DNA from: Bacteroidota bacterium
Lineage (GTDB): Bacteria; Bacteroidota; Bacteroidia; M30B66
DNA: 6,085 nucleotides
Assembly: GCA_020438185.1 (NCBI GenBank)
Contig: JAGQVC010000114.1
Span: 1 to 6,085, forward strand
Reading direction: 5' to 3'
The translations under genes were made by a program, and so were the position numbers. This document shows positions 1-6,085 of the stretch, one piece after another. Numbering within the stretch: the stretch's first letter is position 1; the number at the start of each line of letters is the position of its first letter. The notes under the pieces are model-generated. The model saw only the letters and a list, made by a program, of their open reading frames with translations. It searched no databases and had not been told where the DNA came from.

Positions 1-16
1 ATCCACCGAGTAAATT

Positions 17-1018
17 TTACGATGTAGTTAAAGCTACCTTTTCCTCTTTGTAGGCGGCTCTCGGTTTTAATCCCAATAACTCAAACATAGCCTTATCGTC
101 GGCAAATGCAGGATTGGCTGTCGTTAGGAGTTTATCTCCCGCAAATATTGAGTTGGCGCCGGCCATAAAACATAAGGCCTGTTCGCTCACCGGCATTTGC
201 AATCGTCCGGCACTTAAACGGATCATGGCATTAGGCATAATAATTCTAGCCGTAGCAATCATTCTCAGCATTTCCCAAACACTCACTCTCGGTTGTTCAG
301 ATAATGGCGTGCCTTCTACCGGTACCAATGCATTAACAGGCACCGATTCAGGATGTTCCGGCAAATTAGACAGTGTAAACAACATTCCTATCCTATCTTC
401 ATCGCTCTCCCCCATTCCAATGATACCGCCACTGCACACACTGATACCAGCATTTCTAACATTGTCAATGGTTTCCAATCGATCATCATAGGTTCTGGTA
501 CTGATGATCTCATCATAATAATCTTCTGACGTATCTAAATTATGATTGTAGGCATATAAGCCGGCTTCTTTCAATTTTTTGGCCTGACTGTCGGTTAACA
601 TTCCCATCGTACAACAAACCTCCATATCCAATTGACTTACGCCTTTTACCATCTCGATCACCTTATCAAAATCTCTGTTATCGCGCACTTCTCGCCAGGC
701 AGCACCCATACACACCCGCGAAGCTCCACCGGCCTTTGCCTTGGATGCTTTTTCAAGTACCTCGTCTACCTGCATCAGTTTGTGGACGTTTACATTGGTA
801 TTGTAGCGGGCGGCTTGCGGACAATAACCGCAATCTTCGGAGCAACCGCCGGTTTTAATTGAAATTAGAGAACTCACCTGAACTTCCCCTGTCTGCTGGA
901 ATTTACGATGCACATTGGCGGCATCGGTAATCAGTTCCAGCAAGGGTTTCCGGTACACTGCAAGAATATCTTCCAGCGAAACAAAGGTTTTATTAAGGGC
1001 TGTATCGGCTACACTCAT
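17..1018 (-). CDS. bioB: Biotin synthase, radical SAM enzyme
   Basis: Biotin synthase inserts sulfur into dethiobiotin to make biotin, the last step of biotin synthesis, in the cytoplasm. The 333-residue product is slightly shorter than the roughly 346 residues of E. coli BioB and appears complete. The radical SAM [4Fe-4S] motif CSEDCGYC places C59, C63 and C66 as ligands. The four ligands of the sulfur-donating [2Fe-2S] cluster are also visible: C103 (RVCMGAAWR), C135 (MEVCCTMG), C195 (ISVCSGGIIGMGE) and R267 (MIRLSAGR). The YNHNLDTS segment at 157-164 is another family hallmark. The ATG at 1016-1018 fits the usual N-terminal length; the bases before it are A/T-rich with no Shine-Dalgarno, which is normal for Bacteroidota. 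The gene is divergent from trmD and has a dyad in its leader. No other bio gene is visible; only 16 bases follow its stop, so downstream partners cannot be judged. The identification is secure. Confidence 0.98.
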   Translation of the reverse strand: MSVADTALNKTFVSLEDILAVYRKPLLELITDAANVHRKFQQTGEVQVSSLISIKTGGCSEDCGYCPQAARYNTNVNVHKLMQVDEVLEKASKAKAGGASRVCMGAAWREVRDNRDFDKVIEMVKGVSQLDMEVCCTMGMLTDSQAKKLKEAGLYAYNHNLDTSEDYYDEIISTRTYDDRLETIDNVRNAGISVCSGGIIGMGESDEDRIGMLFTLSNLPEHPESVPVNALVPVEGTPLSEQPRVSVWEMLRMIATARIIMPNAMIRLSAGRLQMPVSEQALCFMAGANSIFAGDKLLTTANPAFADDKAMFELLGLKPRAAYKEEKVALTTS

Positions 1019-1033
1019 AATAATTAAAGCTTC

Positions 1034-1055
1034 AGTTTCGGAATTTATCGAAACT
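1034..1055. promoter_or_regulatory. 7+7 bp dyad in the bioB leader, possible operator or hairpin
   Basis: AGTTTCG (1034-1040) and CGAAACT (1049-1055) form a perfect inverted repeat around an 8-base A/T-rich centre. It lies 16 to 37 bases upstream of the bioB start and about 60 to 81 bases upstream of trmD. The geometry suits a dimeric repressor site or a small RNA hairpin in the bioB leader. It does not look like the known BirA (TTGTAAAC-type) operator, and the regulator is unknown. The symmetry is seen directly; the regulatory role is inferred. Confidence 0.35.
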
Positions 1056-1070
1056 CATGAATCAGGCCCG

Positions 1071-1077
1071 CAAGATA
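1071..1077 (-). promoter_or_regulatory. Weak candidate -7 element for bioB
   Basis: Read on the minus strand, this is TATCTTG, one T short of the Bacteroidota -7 consensus TAnnTTTG. It would start transcription near 1066 and give a leader of about 48 nt before the bioB ATG. No convincing -33 TTG element was found upstream. This is inference from a short, imperfect match. Confidence 0.3.
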
Positions 1078-1102
1078 CATAATGGTTTGCCTGAATTAAG
1101 CA

Positions 1103-1110
1103 TATTTTTG
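1103..1110 (+). promoter_or_regulatory. Candidate -7 promoter element of trmD
   Basis: TATTTTTG is an exact match to TAnnTTTG, the -7 element recognised by the primary sigma factor of Bacteroidota. It ends only 4 bases before the trmD ATG, so transcription would begin at or very near the start codon. A TTTG at 1086-1089 is the nearest -33-like element, but its 13-base spacing is shorter than the usual roughly 19 to 21, so the upstream half is weak. Confidence 0.5.
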
Positions 1111-1114
1111 CAGC

Positions 1115-1795
1115 ATGGAAATACACATACTTTCTGTATTGCCCGAACTGATGGAAAGTCCTTTCAATCATTCTATTCTGAAAAGGGCGAAGGAAAAGGG
1201 ATTGGCGAAAATAATCCTTCATAATATCCGGGATTATTCTTCGGACCGGCACAAAAGCGTGGATGATTACGCTTTCGGCGGAGGCGCCGGTATGGTGATG
1301 ATGATTGATCCGATTTTAAGCTGTATTGAATCTATTCAAGCGGAAGGTCCAGTTGATGAAATAATCTATATGACTCCCGATGGAGAGCGATTTAACCAGA
1401 AAGCAGCAAATCAGCTTTCAACCCTTAACAGGGTGATTATTCTTTGCGGACATTACAAAGGAGTAGATGAACGTCTGCGAGAACATATAATAACCAGAGA
1501 AATTTCGGTAGGCGACTATGTGCTTTCGGGTGGAGAACTGGCAGCAGCCGTGGTTGTTGATGCAGTTATCCGTTTAATTCCGGGTGTACTCAATGATGAA
1601 ACATCTGCTCTTACAGATTCCTTTCAGGACGATTTGCTTGCGCCGCCCGTTTATACCAGACCGGCTGAATACCGTGGATGGAAAGTGCCGGATATCCTCC
1701 TGAGTGGCAATTCCGGCGCAATCGAAAAGTGGAGACATGAACAATCTGTACTTCGTACAAAACAAAGAAGACCGGACCTTTTGGACGAATCATGA
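1115..1795 (+). CDS. trmD: tRNA (guanine-37-N1)-methyltransferase
   Basis: TrmD methylates N1 of G37 next to the anticodon in a subset of tRNAs using S-adenosylmethionine, which prevents +1 frameshifting. It is a cytoplasmic dimer of the SPOUT (trefoil knot) class. The 226-residue product is shorter than E. coli TrmD (255) but complete. Visible family segments are VLPEL (8-12) near the N-terminus, DYAFGGGAGM (51-60), the knot motifs GHYKGVDER (112-120) and VGDYVLSGGE (132-141), R153 in the VIRLIPGVL helix, and TDSF (167-170), whose D168 matches the proposed catalytic aspartate (E. coli D169). LLSGN (195-199) and the C-terminal RRPDLL are also typical. The ATG at 1115 matches the usual start of homologues. 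No Shine-Dalgarno precedes it, and a -7 box abuts it. rplS follows 82 bases downstream, the conserved partner order. Confidence 0.97.
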   Translation: MEIHILSVLPELMESPFNHSILKRAKEKGLAKIILHNIRDYSSDRHKSVDDYAFGGGAGMVMMIDPILSCIESIQAEGPVDEIIYMTPDGERFNQKAANQLSTLNRVIILCGHYKGVDERLREHIITREISVGDYVLSGGELAAAVVVDAVIRLIPGVLNDETSALTDSFQDDLLAPPVYTRPAEYRGWKVPDILLSGNSGAIEKWRHEQSVLRTKQRRPDLLDES

Positions 1796-1835
1796 TTTTT
1801 TTATCTCCTTTCGTCGGATGAATTAAAAGATTCCC

Positions 1836-1843
1836 TAATATTG
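1836..1843 (+). promoter_or_regulatory. Possible -7 promoter element for rplS
   Basis: TAATATTG differs at one position from TAnnTTTG. It lies in the trmD-rplS gap and would give a leader of about 28 nt before the preferred rplS ATG. No TTG is found at the expected -33 distance, so this is only a candidate for extra transcription of rplS independent of trmD. Confidence 0.3.
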
Positions 1844-1877
1844 CACTCCTTTTTTGAACAATAAAAGTCTTCACAAT

Positions 1878-2225
1878 ATGGACTTCCTTTCAACGATAGC
1901 CAGTCAGCTTACAGAAACAAGAGAATTGCCTGAATTCAGGGCAGGAGATACCATTACGGTTCACTACAAAATCCGTGAGGGTGAAAAAGAACGTATTCAG
2001 CAGTATCAGGGTGTTGTTATTCAGCGCCGTGGACAGGGTGCTACTAAAACTTTCACCGTTCGTAAAATGTCAAGTGGATTAGGAGTAGAAAGAATTTTCC
2101 CTGACAATTCGCCATTCATTGAAAAAATCGATGTTAACAAGCGTGGTGTTGTGCGCAGAGCACGCATCTTCTACATCCGCGAACTGAAAGGAAAGAAAGC
2201 AAGAATCAAAGAGAAAGTTTATTAA
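1878..2225 (+). CDS. rplS: 50S ribosomal protein L19
   Basis: L19 sits on the large ribosomal subunit near the interface with the 30S subunit and contributes to an intersubunit bridge. From the ATG at 1878 the product is 115 residues, the normal L19 length. The core is easily recognised: RAGDTITVHYKIREGEKERIQ (21-41), then QGVVIQRRGQG, FTVRKMSSGLGVERIFP, and the C-terminal signature RRARIFYIRELKGKKARIKEK (93-113). An in-frame TTG at 1854 would add eight residues (MNNKSLHN), but L19 proteins normally begin close to this ATG, so the longer form was not chosen. A possible promoter box lies 35 bases upstream of the start. The gene is probably also cotranscribed with trmD. Its transcript ends at the hairpin about 26 bases past the stop. 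Confidence 0.97.
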   Translation: MDFLSTIASQLTETRELPEFRAGDTITVHYKIREGEKERIQQYQGVVIQRRGQGATKTFTVRKMSSGLGVERIFPDNSPFIEKIDVNKRGVVRRARIFYIRELKGKKARIKEKVY

Positions 2226-2244
2226 GATTTTCCCGCACACATAC

Positions 2245-2278
2245 AAAAAAACCCGCCGGCAATGCCGGCGGGTTTTTT
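2245..2278. terminator. Bidirectional intrinsic terminator between rplS and the phosphohexomutase gene
   Basis: A run of seven A (2245-2251) is followed by CCCGCCGGC (2252-2260), a 3-base loop AAT, the perfect complement GCCGGCGGG (2264-2272), and six T (2273-2278). The 9-bp GC-only stem followed by a U-tract is a classical rho-independent terminator in both directions. It lies 26 bases after the rplS stop on the plus strand and 16 bases after the mutase stop on the minus strand, so one element serves both convergent units. Confidence 0.95.
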
Positions 2279-2294
2279 ATTGTTCAATTGTTAA

Positions 2295-3701
2295 TTAAAT
2301 GCCAAACTGAGCTCTTGCATCTGCAATCAGTTTCAGCACTCCATTATGATCAGCAGCTTCTGCATAAACCCTCAGCAAGGGTTCTGTACCTGAAGGCCGA
2401 ACCATCAACCATTCATTTTCAGTCAGGAAGAACTTAAATCCATCCATATCTTCCACACGAATTACTGGACGGTTACCTATTTTATCTACTTTTCCTTCCT
2501 TACATAAATTGATAACCCTTTGTTTCTCAGAATCCGGCAAGTGCAAATCGTTCCGGTCAACACTAAATGCTCCGACAACTTCATAAACTTCATCGATTAG
2601 CTCCTGAAGAGTTTTGCCCGACTTGGCCATAAATTCCCAAATAACCAAGCCCATCCAAATCCCGTCACGTTCTGGAATATGTCCTTTAATCGCGATTCCT
2701 CCTGACTCTTCGCCTCCAAGAAGTACATCTTCCGAAATCATTATTCCTGCGATGTATTTAAATCCGATTTTCACTACATCAAGCGGGAGTCCGTATGCTT
2801 CACAAATGGCTTTAACCTTAACACTTGACGAAAAAGCAGTACAAACTTTCCCGTTCATGCCTTTGTATTTTACCAGGTAGTGTATGAGCAACAATATAAT
2901 ATGATGCGAATCCACAAACTTACCTTCTGCATCAAACAAACCGATCCGGTCTGCATCTCCATCGGTTGCAAGACCGCAGTCGATATTGCCGGCAAGGTTT
3001 ATCATTTCTGAAAACTCTACCAGATTCTTTGCAATTGGCTCCGGTGCCTGACCTTCGAAGGAAGGATTGTGCTCACAATGCAACATGGTAGTTTCAGGGA
3101 GCAAGCGCCTGATTACATTTTGCCCTGCACCAAACATGGCGTCGTAGGCAAATTCCAGCTCCGAATTGCGAATTGCATCCAAATCAAAACTCTCTTCAAC
3201 CTTGCGGCAATAGTCATCTTCGAGATTCACGTACTGCAGTTTGCCTTCTGATTCGGCAACTGACAAATTCACCTGGTTGTATGACGAATCAGCCTTATCA
3301 GGAATAATTGCTTCAATCTCTTCAATCTTGTCCGGCAGCAGGGGACCGCCATAACTGCCTTTCAGTTTATAGCCGTTATACTCAGGGGGATTGTGACTAG
3401 CTGTTATAATTATTCCAAGGCTGGATTTATAATTCAGGGCCCCCAAACTCACCATGGGCGTTGAAACAAAGCCCTGACTCAGATACACCTTCACTCCCTG
3501 ACTTAACAATACCTTCGCAACAGTATCGGTGAATAATTCACCTGCGAACCGACAATCGTGTCCAACCACAACTGAGGGTTTCTCATAGTTTTGTTTAAGC
3601 CATTTTGCCGTAGCTTCAGTTACACGGGCAACATTATCAACTGTGAACTCTTTAGCGATGATAGCTCGCCACCCATCTGTTCCAAATTTAATTTTTGTCA
3701 T
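2295..3701 (-). CDS. Alpha-D-phosphohexomutase (phosphoglucomutase/phosphomannomutase family)
   Basis: The enzyme moves a phosphate between C1 and C6 of a hexose through a phosphoserine and a bisphosphate intermediate, in the cytoplasm. The four family signatures are intact in this 468-residue form: the active-site loop TASHNP (100-105, phosphoserine S102), the Mg-binding DGDADR (247-252), the sugar-binding GEESGG (330-335) and the phosphate-binding RPSGTEP (435-441). The N-terminal FGTDGWR (6-12) is also typical. Whether glucose, mannose or glucosamine phosphate is the substrate cannot be told, so no symbol is given. GEESGG fits the broad PGM/PMM group rather than GlmM. The ATG at 3701 was chosen because homologues begin MTKIKFGTDG; an in-frame ATG at 3728 would add nine residues and overlap mltG by 17 bases. 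mltG ends 10 bases upstream, so the two are probably cotranscribed. Confidence 0.94.
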   Translation of the reverse strand: MTKIKFGTDGWRAIIAKEFTVDNVARVTEATAKWLKQNYEKPSVVVGHDCRFAGELFTDTVAKVLLSQGVKVYLSQGFVSTPMVSLGALNYKSSLGIIITASHNPPEYNGYKLKGSYGGPLLPDKIEEIEAIIPDKADSSYNQVNLSVAESEGKLQYVNLEDDYCRKVEESFDLDAIRNSELEFAYDAMFGAGQNVIRRLLPETTMLHCEHNPSFEGQAPEPIAKNLVEFSEMINLAGNIDCGLATDGDADRIGLFDAEGKFVDSHHIILLLIHYLVKYKGMNGKVCTAFSSSVKVKAICEAYGLPLDVVKIGFKYIAGIMISEDVLLGGEESGGIAIKGHIPERDGIWMGLVIWEFMAKSGKTLQELIDEVYEVVGAFSVDRNDLHLPDSEKQRVINLCKEGKVDKIGNRPVIRVEDMDGFKFFLTENEWLMVRPSGTEPLLRVYAEAADHNGVLKLIADARAQFGI

Positions 3702-3711
3702 TTTCTGTTTC

Positions 3712-4788
3712 TTAAATTCCCCTGGCATTCAGGCTGCGGTGATATTTACCGGCCACTCGTAAATGCTCTGTGTATGATTTTGTAAATGTATGATATCCCG
3801 ACCTGTCGGGACGGGCACAAAAGTAAAGGTAATTATGCCTTTGATAATTCAAAACGGCATCCATGCTTTGTTTTCCCGCCATGTAAATAGGTCCGGGAGG
3901 CAAACCCTTGTATTTATAGGTGTTGTATGGAGAATCTACCGTTGTATGATACTTTCTTACCCGTTTCAGTTCAAAATCTCCTAACGCAAATTTAACAGTA
4001 GGATCGGCCTGCAAAGGCAAGCCAATTTTAAGGCGATTAATATAAACACCGGCAATTACCGGCCACTCATCACGCATATTCGATTCCTGAACAATAATTG
4101 ATGCCAGAATCTGAACATCTGTTTTGCTCAGGCCGGCTGATTCTGCCTTTTTCAACCGGTCTTCTGTCCAGAAGGCATTGTACTGTTCGGCCATTTTCCT
4201 TATAAAAGTACTGGCATCCGTATTCCAGTAGAACTCGTAGGTATCAGGCAAAAAAAGACACAAGGCCTGTTCGGGATTAAGCCCGAACTGCCGCATAAAC
4301 CCCGAATCATTCATTAAATTTATCAGAGAAAGTGAGTCTGCTTCAAGTATTCGCCCCACACGACCGGCGAGTTGTTCTTTGGTGCGCATGGAACGAAAAG
4401 TCAGATTAACCGGCACTTGTTTCCCTGATCTTAATTGTCTCACTAAATCCAGATTCGACATGCTCCCTTCCAACTGATATCTGCCGGGCAAGATTCTTTC
4501 ATCATACTTCATGAACTCAGATAGCCAGATGAATGATGATTTATCAATCAGCCACCCGGATTCAGTAAGCGCGTTTACTACATCATTAATATCTGAGCCC
4601 GTTCTTATGTAAACAAACTCCTTTTTATTGCCATCCAACCGAAGGTTGACTGCAAAAACCCGCTTGTAAAACCAATAGAATGAAATAGTAGCCGACAAGG
4701 TTAGAATAGCTGCAATAAGCAGTAATACACGCCCCAGCTTTACTGATTTTTTTTGCTTCTTCCCTGATTTCCTTCCTTTTGCTGCCAT
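3712..4788 (-). CDS. mltG: Endolytic murein transglycosylase MltG (YceG family)
   Basis: MltG is an inner-membrane enzyme that cuts nascent peptidoglycan glycan strands, leaving 1,6-anhydroMurNAc ends, and is thought to set strand length. From the ATG at 4788 the product is 358 residues, near the usual size. It begins with a very basic cytoplasmic stretch (residues 4-20), then one membrane segment (about 21-40), then a periplasmic part. The LysM-like region covers roughly 45-125. The catalytic domain contains ILASIIVQES (228-236), whose E235 aligns with the catalytic glutamate, followed by GVYINRLKIGLPLQADPTV (247-265), SPYNTY (286-291), GLPPGPI (295-301) and YLYFCARPDRSGYHTF (320-335). The ATG at 4788 starts one base after the upstream stop (TAA-A-ATG), which suggests translational coupling. 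An ATG at 4806 would add six residues and overlap the cytochrome gene; it is possible but less likely. Confidence 0.95.
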   Translation of the reverse strand: MAAKGRKSGKKQKKSVKLGRVLLLIAAILTLSATISFYWFYKRVFAVNLRLDGNKKEFVYIRTGSDINDVVNALTESGWLIDKSSFIWLSEFMKYDERILPGRYQLEGSMSNLDLVRQLRSGKQVPVNLTFRSMRTKEQLAGRVGRILEADSLSLINLMNDSGFMRQFGLNPEQALCLFLPDTYEFYWNTDASTFIRKMAEQYNAFWTEDRLKKAESAGLSKTDVQILASIIVQESNMRDEWPVIAGVYINRLKIGLPLQADPTVKFALGDFELKRVRKYHTTVDSPYNTYKYKGLPPGPIYMAGKQSMDAVLNYQRHNYLYFCARPDRSGYHTFTKSYTEHLRVAGKYHRSLNARGI

Positions 4789-4789
4789 T

Positions 4790-6085
4790 TTATTTCCCGT
4801 CCTCAATTGCCAGTTTCTCCTTAAACCTTAAAGCAGATTCATTCAGCGGATCAATGCTCAGAATGGTTTCGATCTCTGATAACACTTCTCTCTTTAAACC
4901 AAGAGCTTGTAAAGCCGCGGCTTTATTCAACCTTGCAAGAGTATATCGGTAATCAAGTTGAATAGCTTTATCTGCGTATTCTAAAGATTTCTGAAAATCT
5001 GATTTCAAAAGAGAACCATAACTTAAGTTGCTCCAGGCTGGTGCAAAATTCTTATTTTCCTTCAATATCCTTTTAAATATACCTTCAGCCATATCGGCAT
5101 TTCCATTCATAAGCGCTGAGGTGCCAAACTTATTGGAAAATTCAAAATAATACGGTGCCAGTTTAACAGAAAATCCATAAAACAGGAAAGCAATCTTTTG
5201 GTATCCGGCTGCATTAAAAGACTCTCCAATCCGATAGGCCGTCCAGGCGTCTTCGTTGCTGTAATCGCGATTACCAAGATTGAAATAAATTAAGTCAGAA
5301 ATACCCTTTTCAAATGTATTCTTCACAATTGAGTTATAGTCTTTTGATAGAAAATCTGACAGAACTTTCAATTTAAAATATTGCATGTTGCCCGATTCAG
5401 AGAGCTGATTAATCAGGACAGTGGCGCTATCCAAAAGAAAAGTTGCATCGGGGTTAAATCGCTCGTACTGCTGTAAAAATGCCTTTATCCGACTCAATTT
5501 ATCCGGATCAGGATTGTTTATACAGCTTAAGGATATGAACTTCCCTCCTGCCTTTTCATCCTTTTTATATTGCCTTCGAATATAATGGTCGTGAATACTT
5601 ACATGAGGAATATCAGAAGAGCCGGTTAATGGCATGTGGCACGAAACGCAGGATGTTTCCTCACCGATAGTTTTCGTATGCAATTCGGGGCAGGCATTCA
5701 CTTTCTCTGCCTTGTGGCAGGATACACATTTCTGATTGAATAAGGCTTCTGAAGTTTCTTTAACACTAACGTGCGGATTATGACAATTTACACATGTTAA
5801 AGCAGATTTGTAGGGACGAAGCGAATTCGCTGTAACGTATCTTGTTTCCATTTCGCGAAAACAAGCACTTTGTTTCAATCTGTCGGCATGCGACGCCATA
5901 ATAAAATCGCTCGTACTGTTTGTATATCGGGGCAGATAAACATCCATAACATCCGACAATTTCATTCCCGGGCGAAAGTCCAGAAAACTCTTACCTTCCC
6001 GAAGCACGGCGTTCCCTTGCAGATGACAACGCTGACAAACATCGAATTGCAGATCTACAGGCAGCTTGGCCGGATTCACGATTGA
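4790..6085 (-). CDS. Multiheme c-type cytochrome with C-terminal TPR repeats, partial (5' end outside window)
   Basis: The frame is open to the right edge, so the N-terminus, including any signal peptide and further heme sites, is missing. A GTG at 6077-6079 is unlikely to be the true start because the frame continues above it (Ser-Ile). Numbering from that codon, four CxxCH heme attachment sites are visible: CQRCH (15-19), CVNCH (96-100), CVSCH (118-122) and CVSCH (144-148). Nearby histidines H64, H103, H134, H159, H163 and H165 could be distal ligands. Residues 180-340 are helical-looking, and about 345-425 read as TPRs (FAPAWSNLSYGSLLKSDFQ, then DYRYTLARLNKAAALQALG). This resembles cytochrome c554-like/TPR proteins found in Bacteroidota and Planctomycetes. 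Heme c attachment implies an extracytoplasmic location; the redox partner is unknown. mltG follows after one base. Confidence 0.88.
   Translation of the reverse strand, partial: SIVNPAKLPVDLQFDVCQRCHLQGNAVLREGKSFLDFRPGMKLSDVMDVYLPRYTNSTSDFIMASHADRLKQSACFREMETRYVTANSLRPYKSALTCVNCHNPHVSVKETSEALFNQKCVSCHKAEKVNACPELHTKTIGEETSCVSCHMPLTGSSDIPHVSIHDHYIRRQYKKDEKAGGKFISLSCINNPDPDKLSRIKAFLQQYERFNPDATFLLDSATVLINQLSESGNMQYFKLKVLSDFLSKDYNSIVKNTFEKGISDLIYFNLGNRDYSNEDAWTAYRIGESFNAAGYQKIAFLFYGFSVKLAPYYFEFSNKFGTSALMNGNADMAEGIFKRILKENKNFAPAWSNLSYGSLLKSDFQKSLEYADKAIQLDYRYTLARLNKAAALQALGLKREVLSEIETILSIDPLNESALRFKEKLAIEDGK

Noticed and set aside
114..862. Open frames on the plus strand opposite bioB.
   Set aside because: They lie antisense to a fully conserved gene, show no recognisable domain and are best explained as shadows of bioB codon use.
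1784..1815. GACGAA and TTCGTC inverted repeat around a T-run after trmD, a possible terminator.
   Set aside because: Only six base pairs with a 20-base loop, and the T-run lies inside the loop rather than after the stem.
1805..1852. Two copies of CTCCTTT (1805-1811 and 1846-1852) in the trmD-rplS gap, resembling the 3' tail of 16S rRNA.
   Set aside because: Seven-base repeats in a pyrimidine-rich gap are expected by chance, and no pairing partner or conserved leader structure is visible.
1854..1877. In-frame TTG start adding eight residues to L19.
   Set aside because: L19 homologues begin near the ATG at 1878, giving the standard 115-residue length.
3702..3728. Upstream in-frame ATG that would extend the phosphohexomutase into mltG.
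   Set aside because: The added residues MPGEFKKQK are not part of the family, whose members start at MTKIKFGTDG; the 3701 start follows the mltG stop cleanly.
3796..3811. Palindrome TCCCGAC-CT-GTCGGGA inside mltG, similar to small CCCGACAGG-type repeats seen in some Bacteroidota genomes.
   Set aside because: It codes for the conserved RPDRSG part of the MltG C-terminal motif without changing length, so the protein sequence explains it. A genome-wide count of the 14-mer would be needed to call it a repeat.
4747..4754. Run of eight A (minus strand) in the early mltG codons, a possible slippage or phase-variation site.
   Set aside because: It simply encodes the Gln-Lys-Lys part of a lysine-rich cytoplasmic tail, the frame is intact, and eight A is common in genes with lysine-rich starts.

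Overview
The window looks like a piece of a Bacteroidota chromosome. The evidence is a TAnnTTTG-type -7 promoter box next to trmD, A/T-rich translation starts without clear Shine-Dalgarno sequences, and Bacteroidota-like versions of TrmD (GHYKGVDER), L19 and the phosphohexomutase (start MTKIKFGTDGWRAII). These are recalled family patterns, not database results, and genus cannot be judged. Base composition looks even by eye, and there is no sign of an insertion sequence, phage, CRISPR array, tRNA or rRNA.

Layout: bioB (biotin synthase) lies on the minus strand at the left. It is divergent from trmD (tRNA m1G37 methyltransferase), which is followed on the plus strand by rplS (ribosomal protein L19). 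A 96-base gap between bioB and trmD carries the candidate promoters and a 7+7 bp dyad upstream of bioB. rplS converges on the minus-strand group to its right, and a strong A-tract/GC-stem/T-tract hairpin between them can terminate both strands. The minus-strand group, read in transcription order from the right edge, is a multiheme c-type cytochrome with C-terminal TPRs (cut by the window edge), then mltG (endolytic murein transglycosylase), then an alpha-D-phosphohexomutase. These three are almost seamless: 1 nt separates the cytochrome stop from the preferred mltG start, and 10 nt separates mltG from the mutase. They probably form one transcript.

Functionally, trmD and rplS are the remnant of the widespread rpsP-rimM-trmD-rplS translation cluster, here without rpsP and rimM. 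MltG and the phosphohexomutase both plausibly serve the cell envelope, by cutting nascent glycan strands and supplying sugar phosphates. The cytochrome is an extracytoplasmic electron-transfer or redox protein of unknown partner. Most of the window is housekeeping. I see no clear new system. The items most worth a second look are the cytochrome-TPR protein and its tight linkage to mltG, the possible leaderless trmD mRNA, and the bioB leader dyad.
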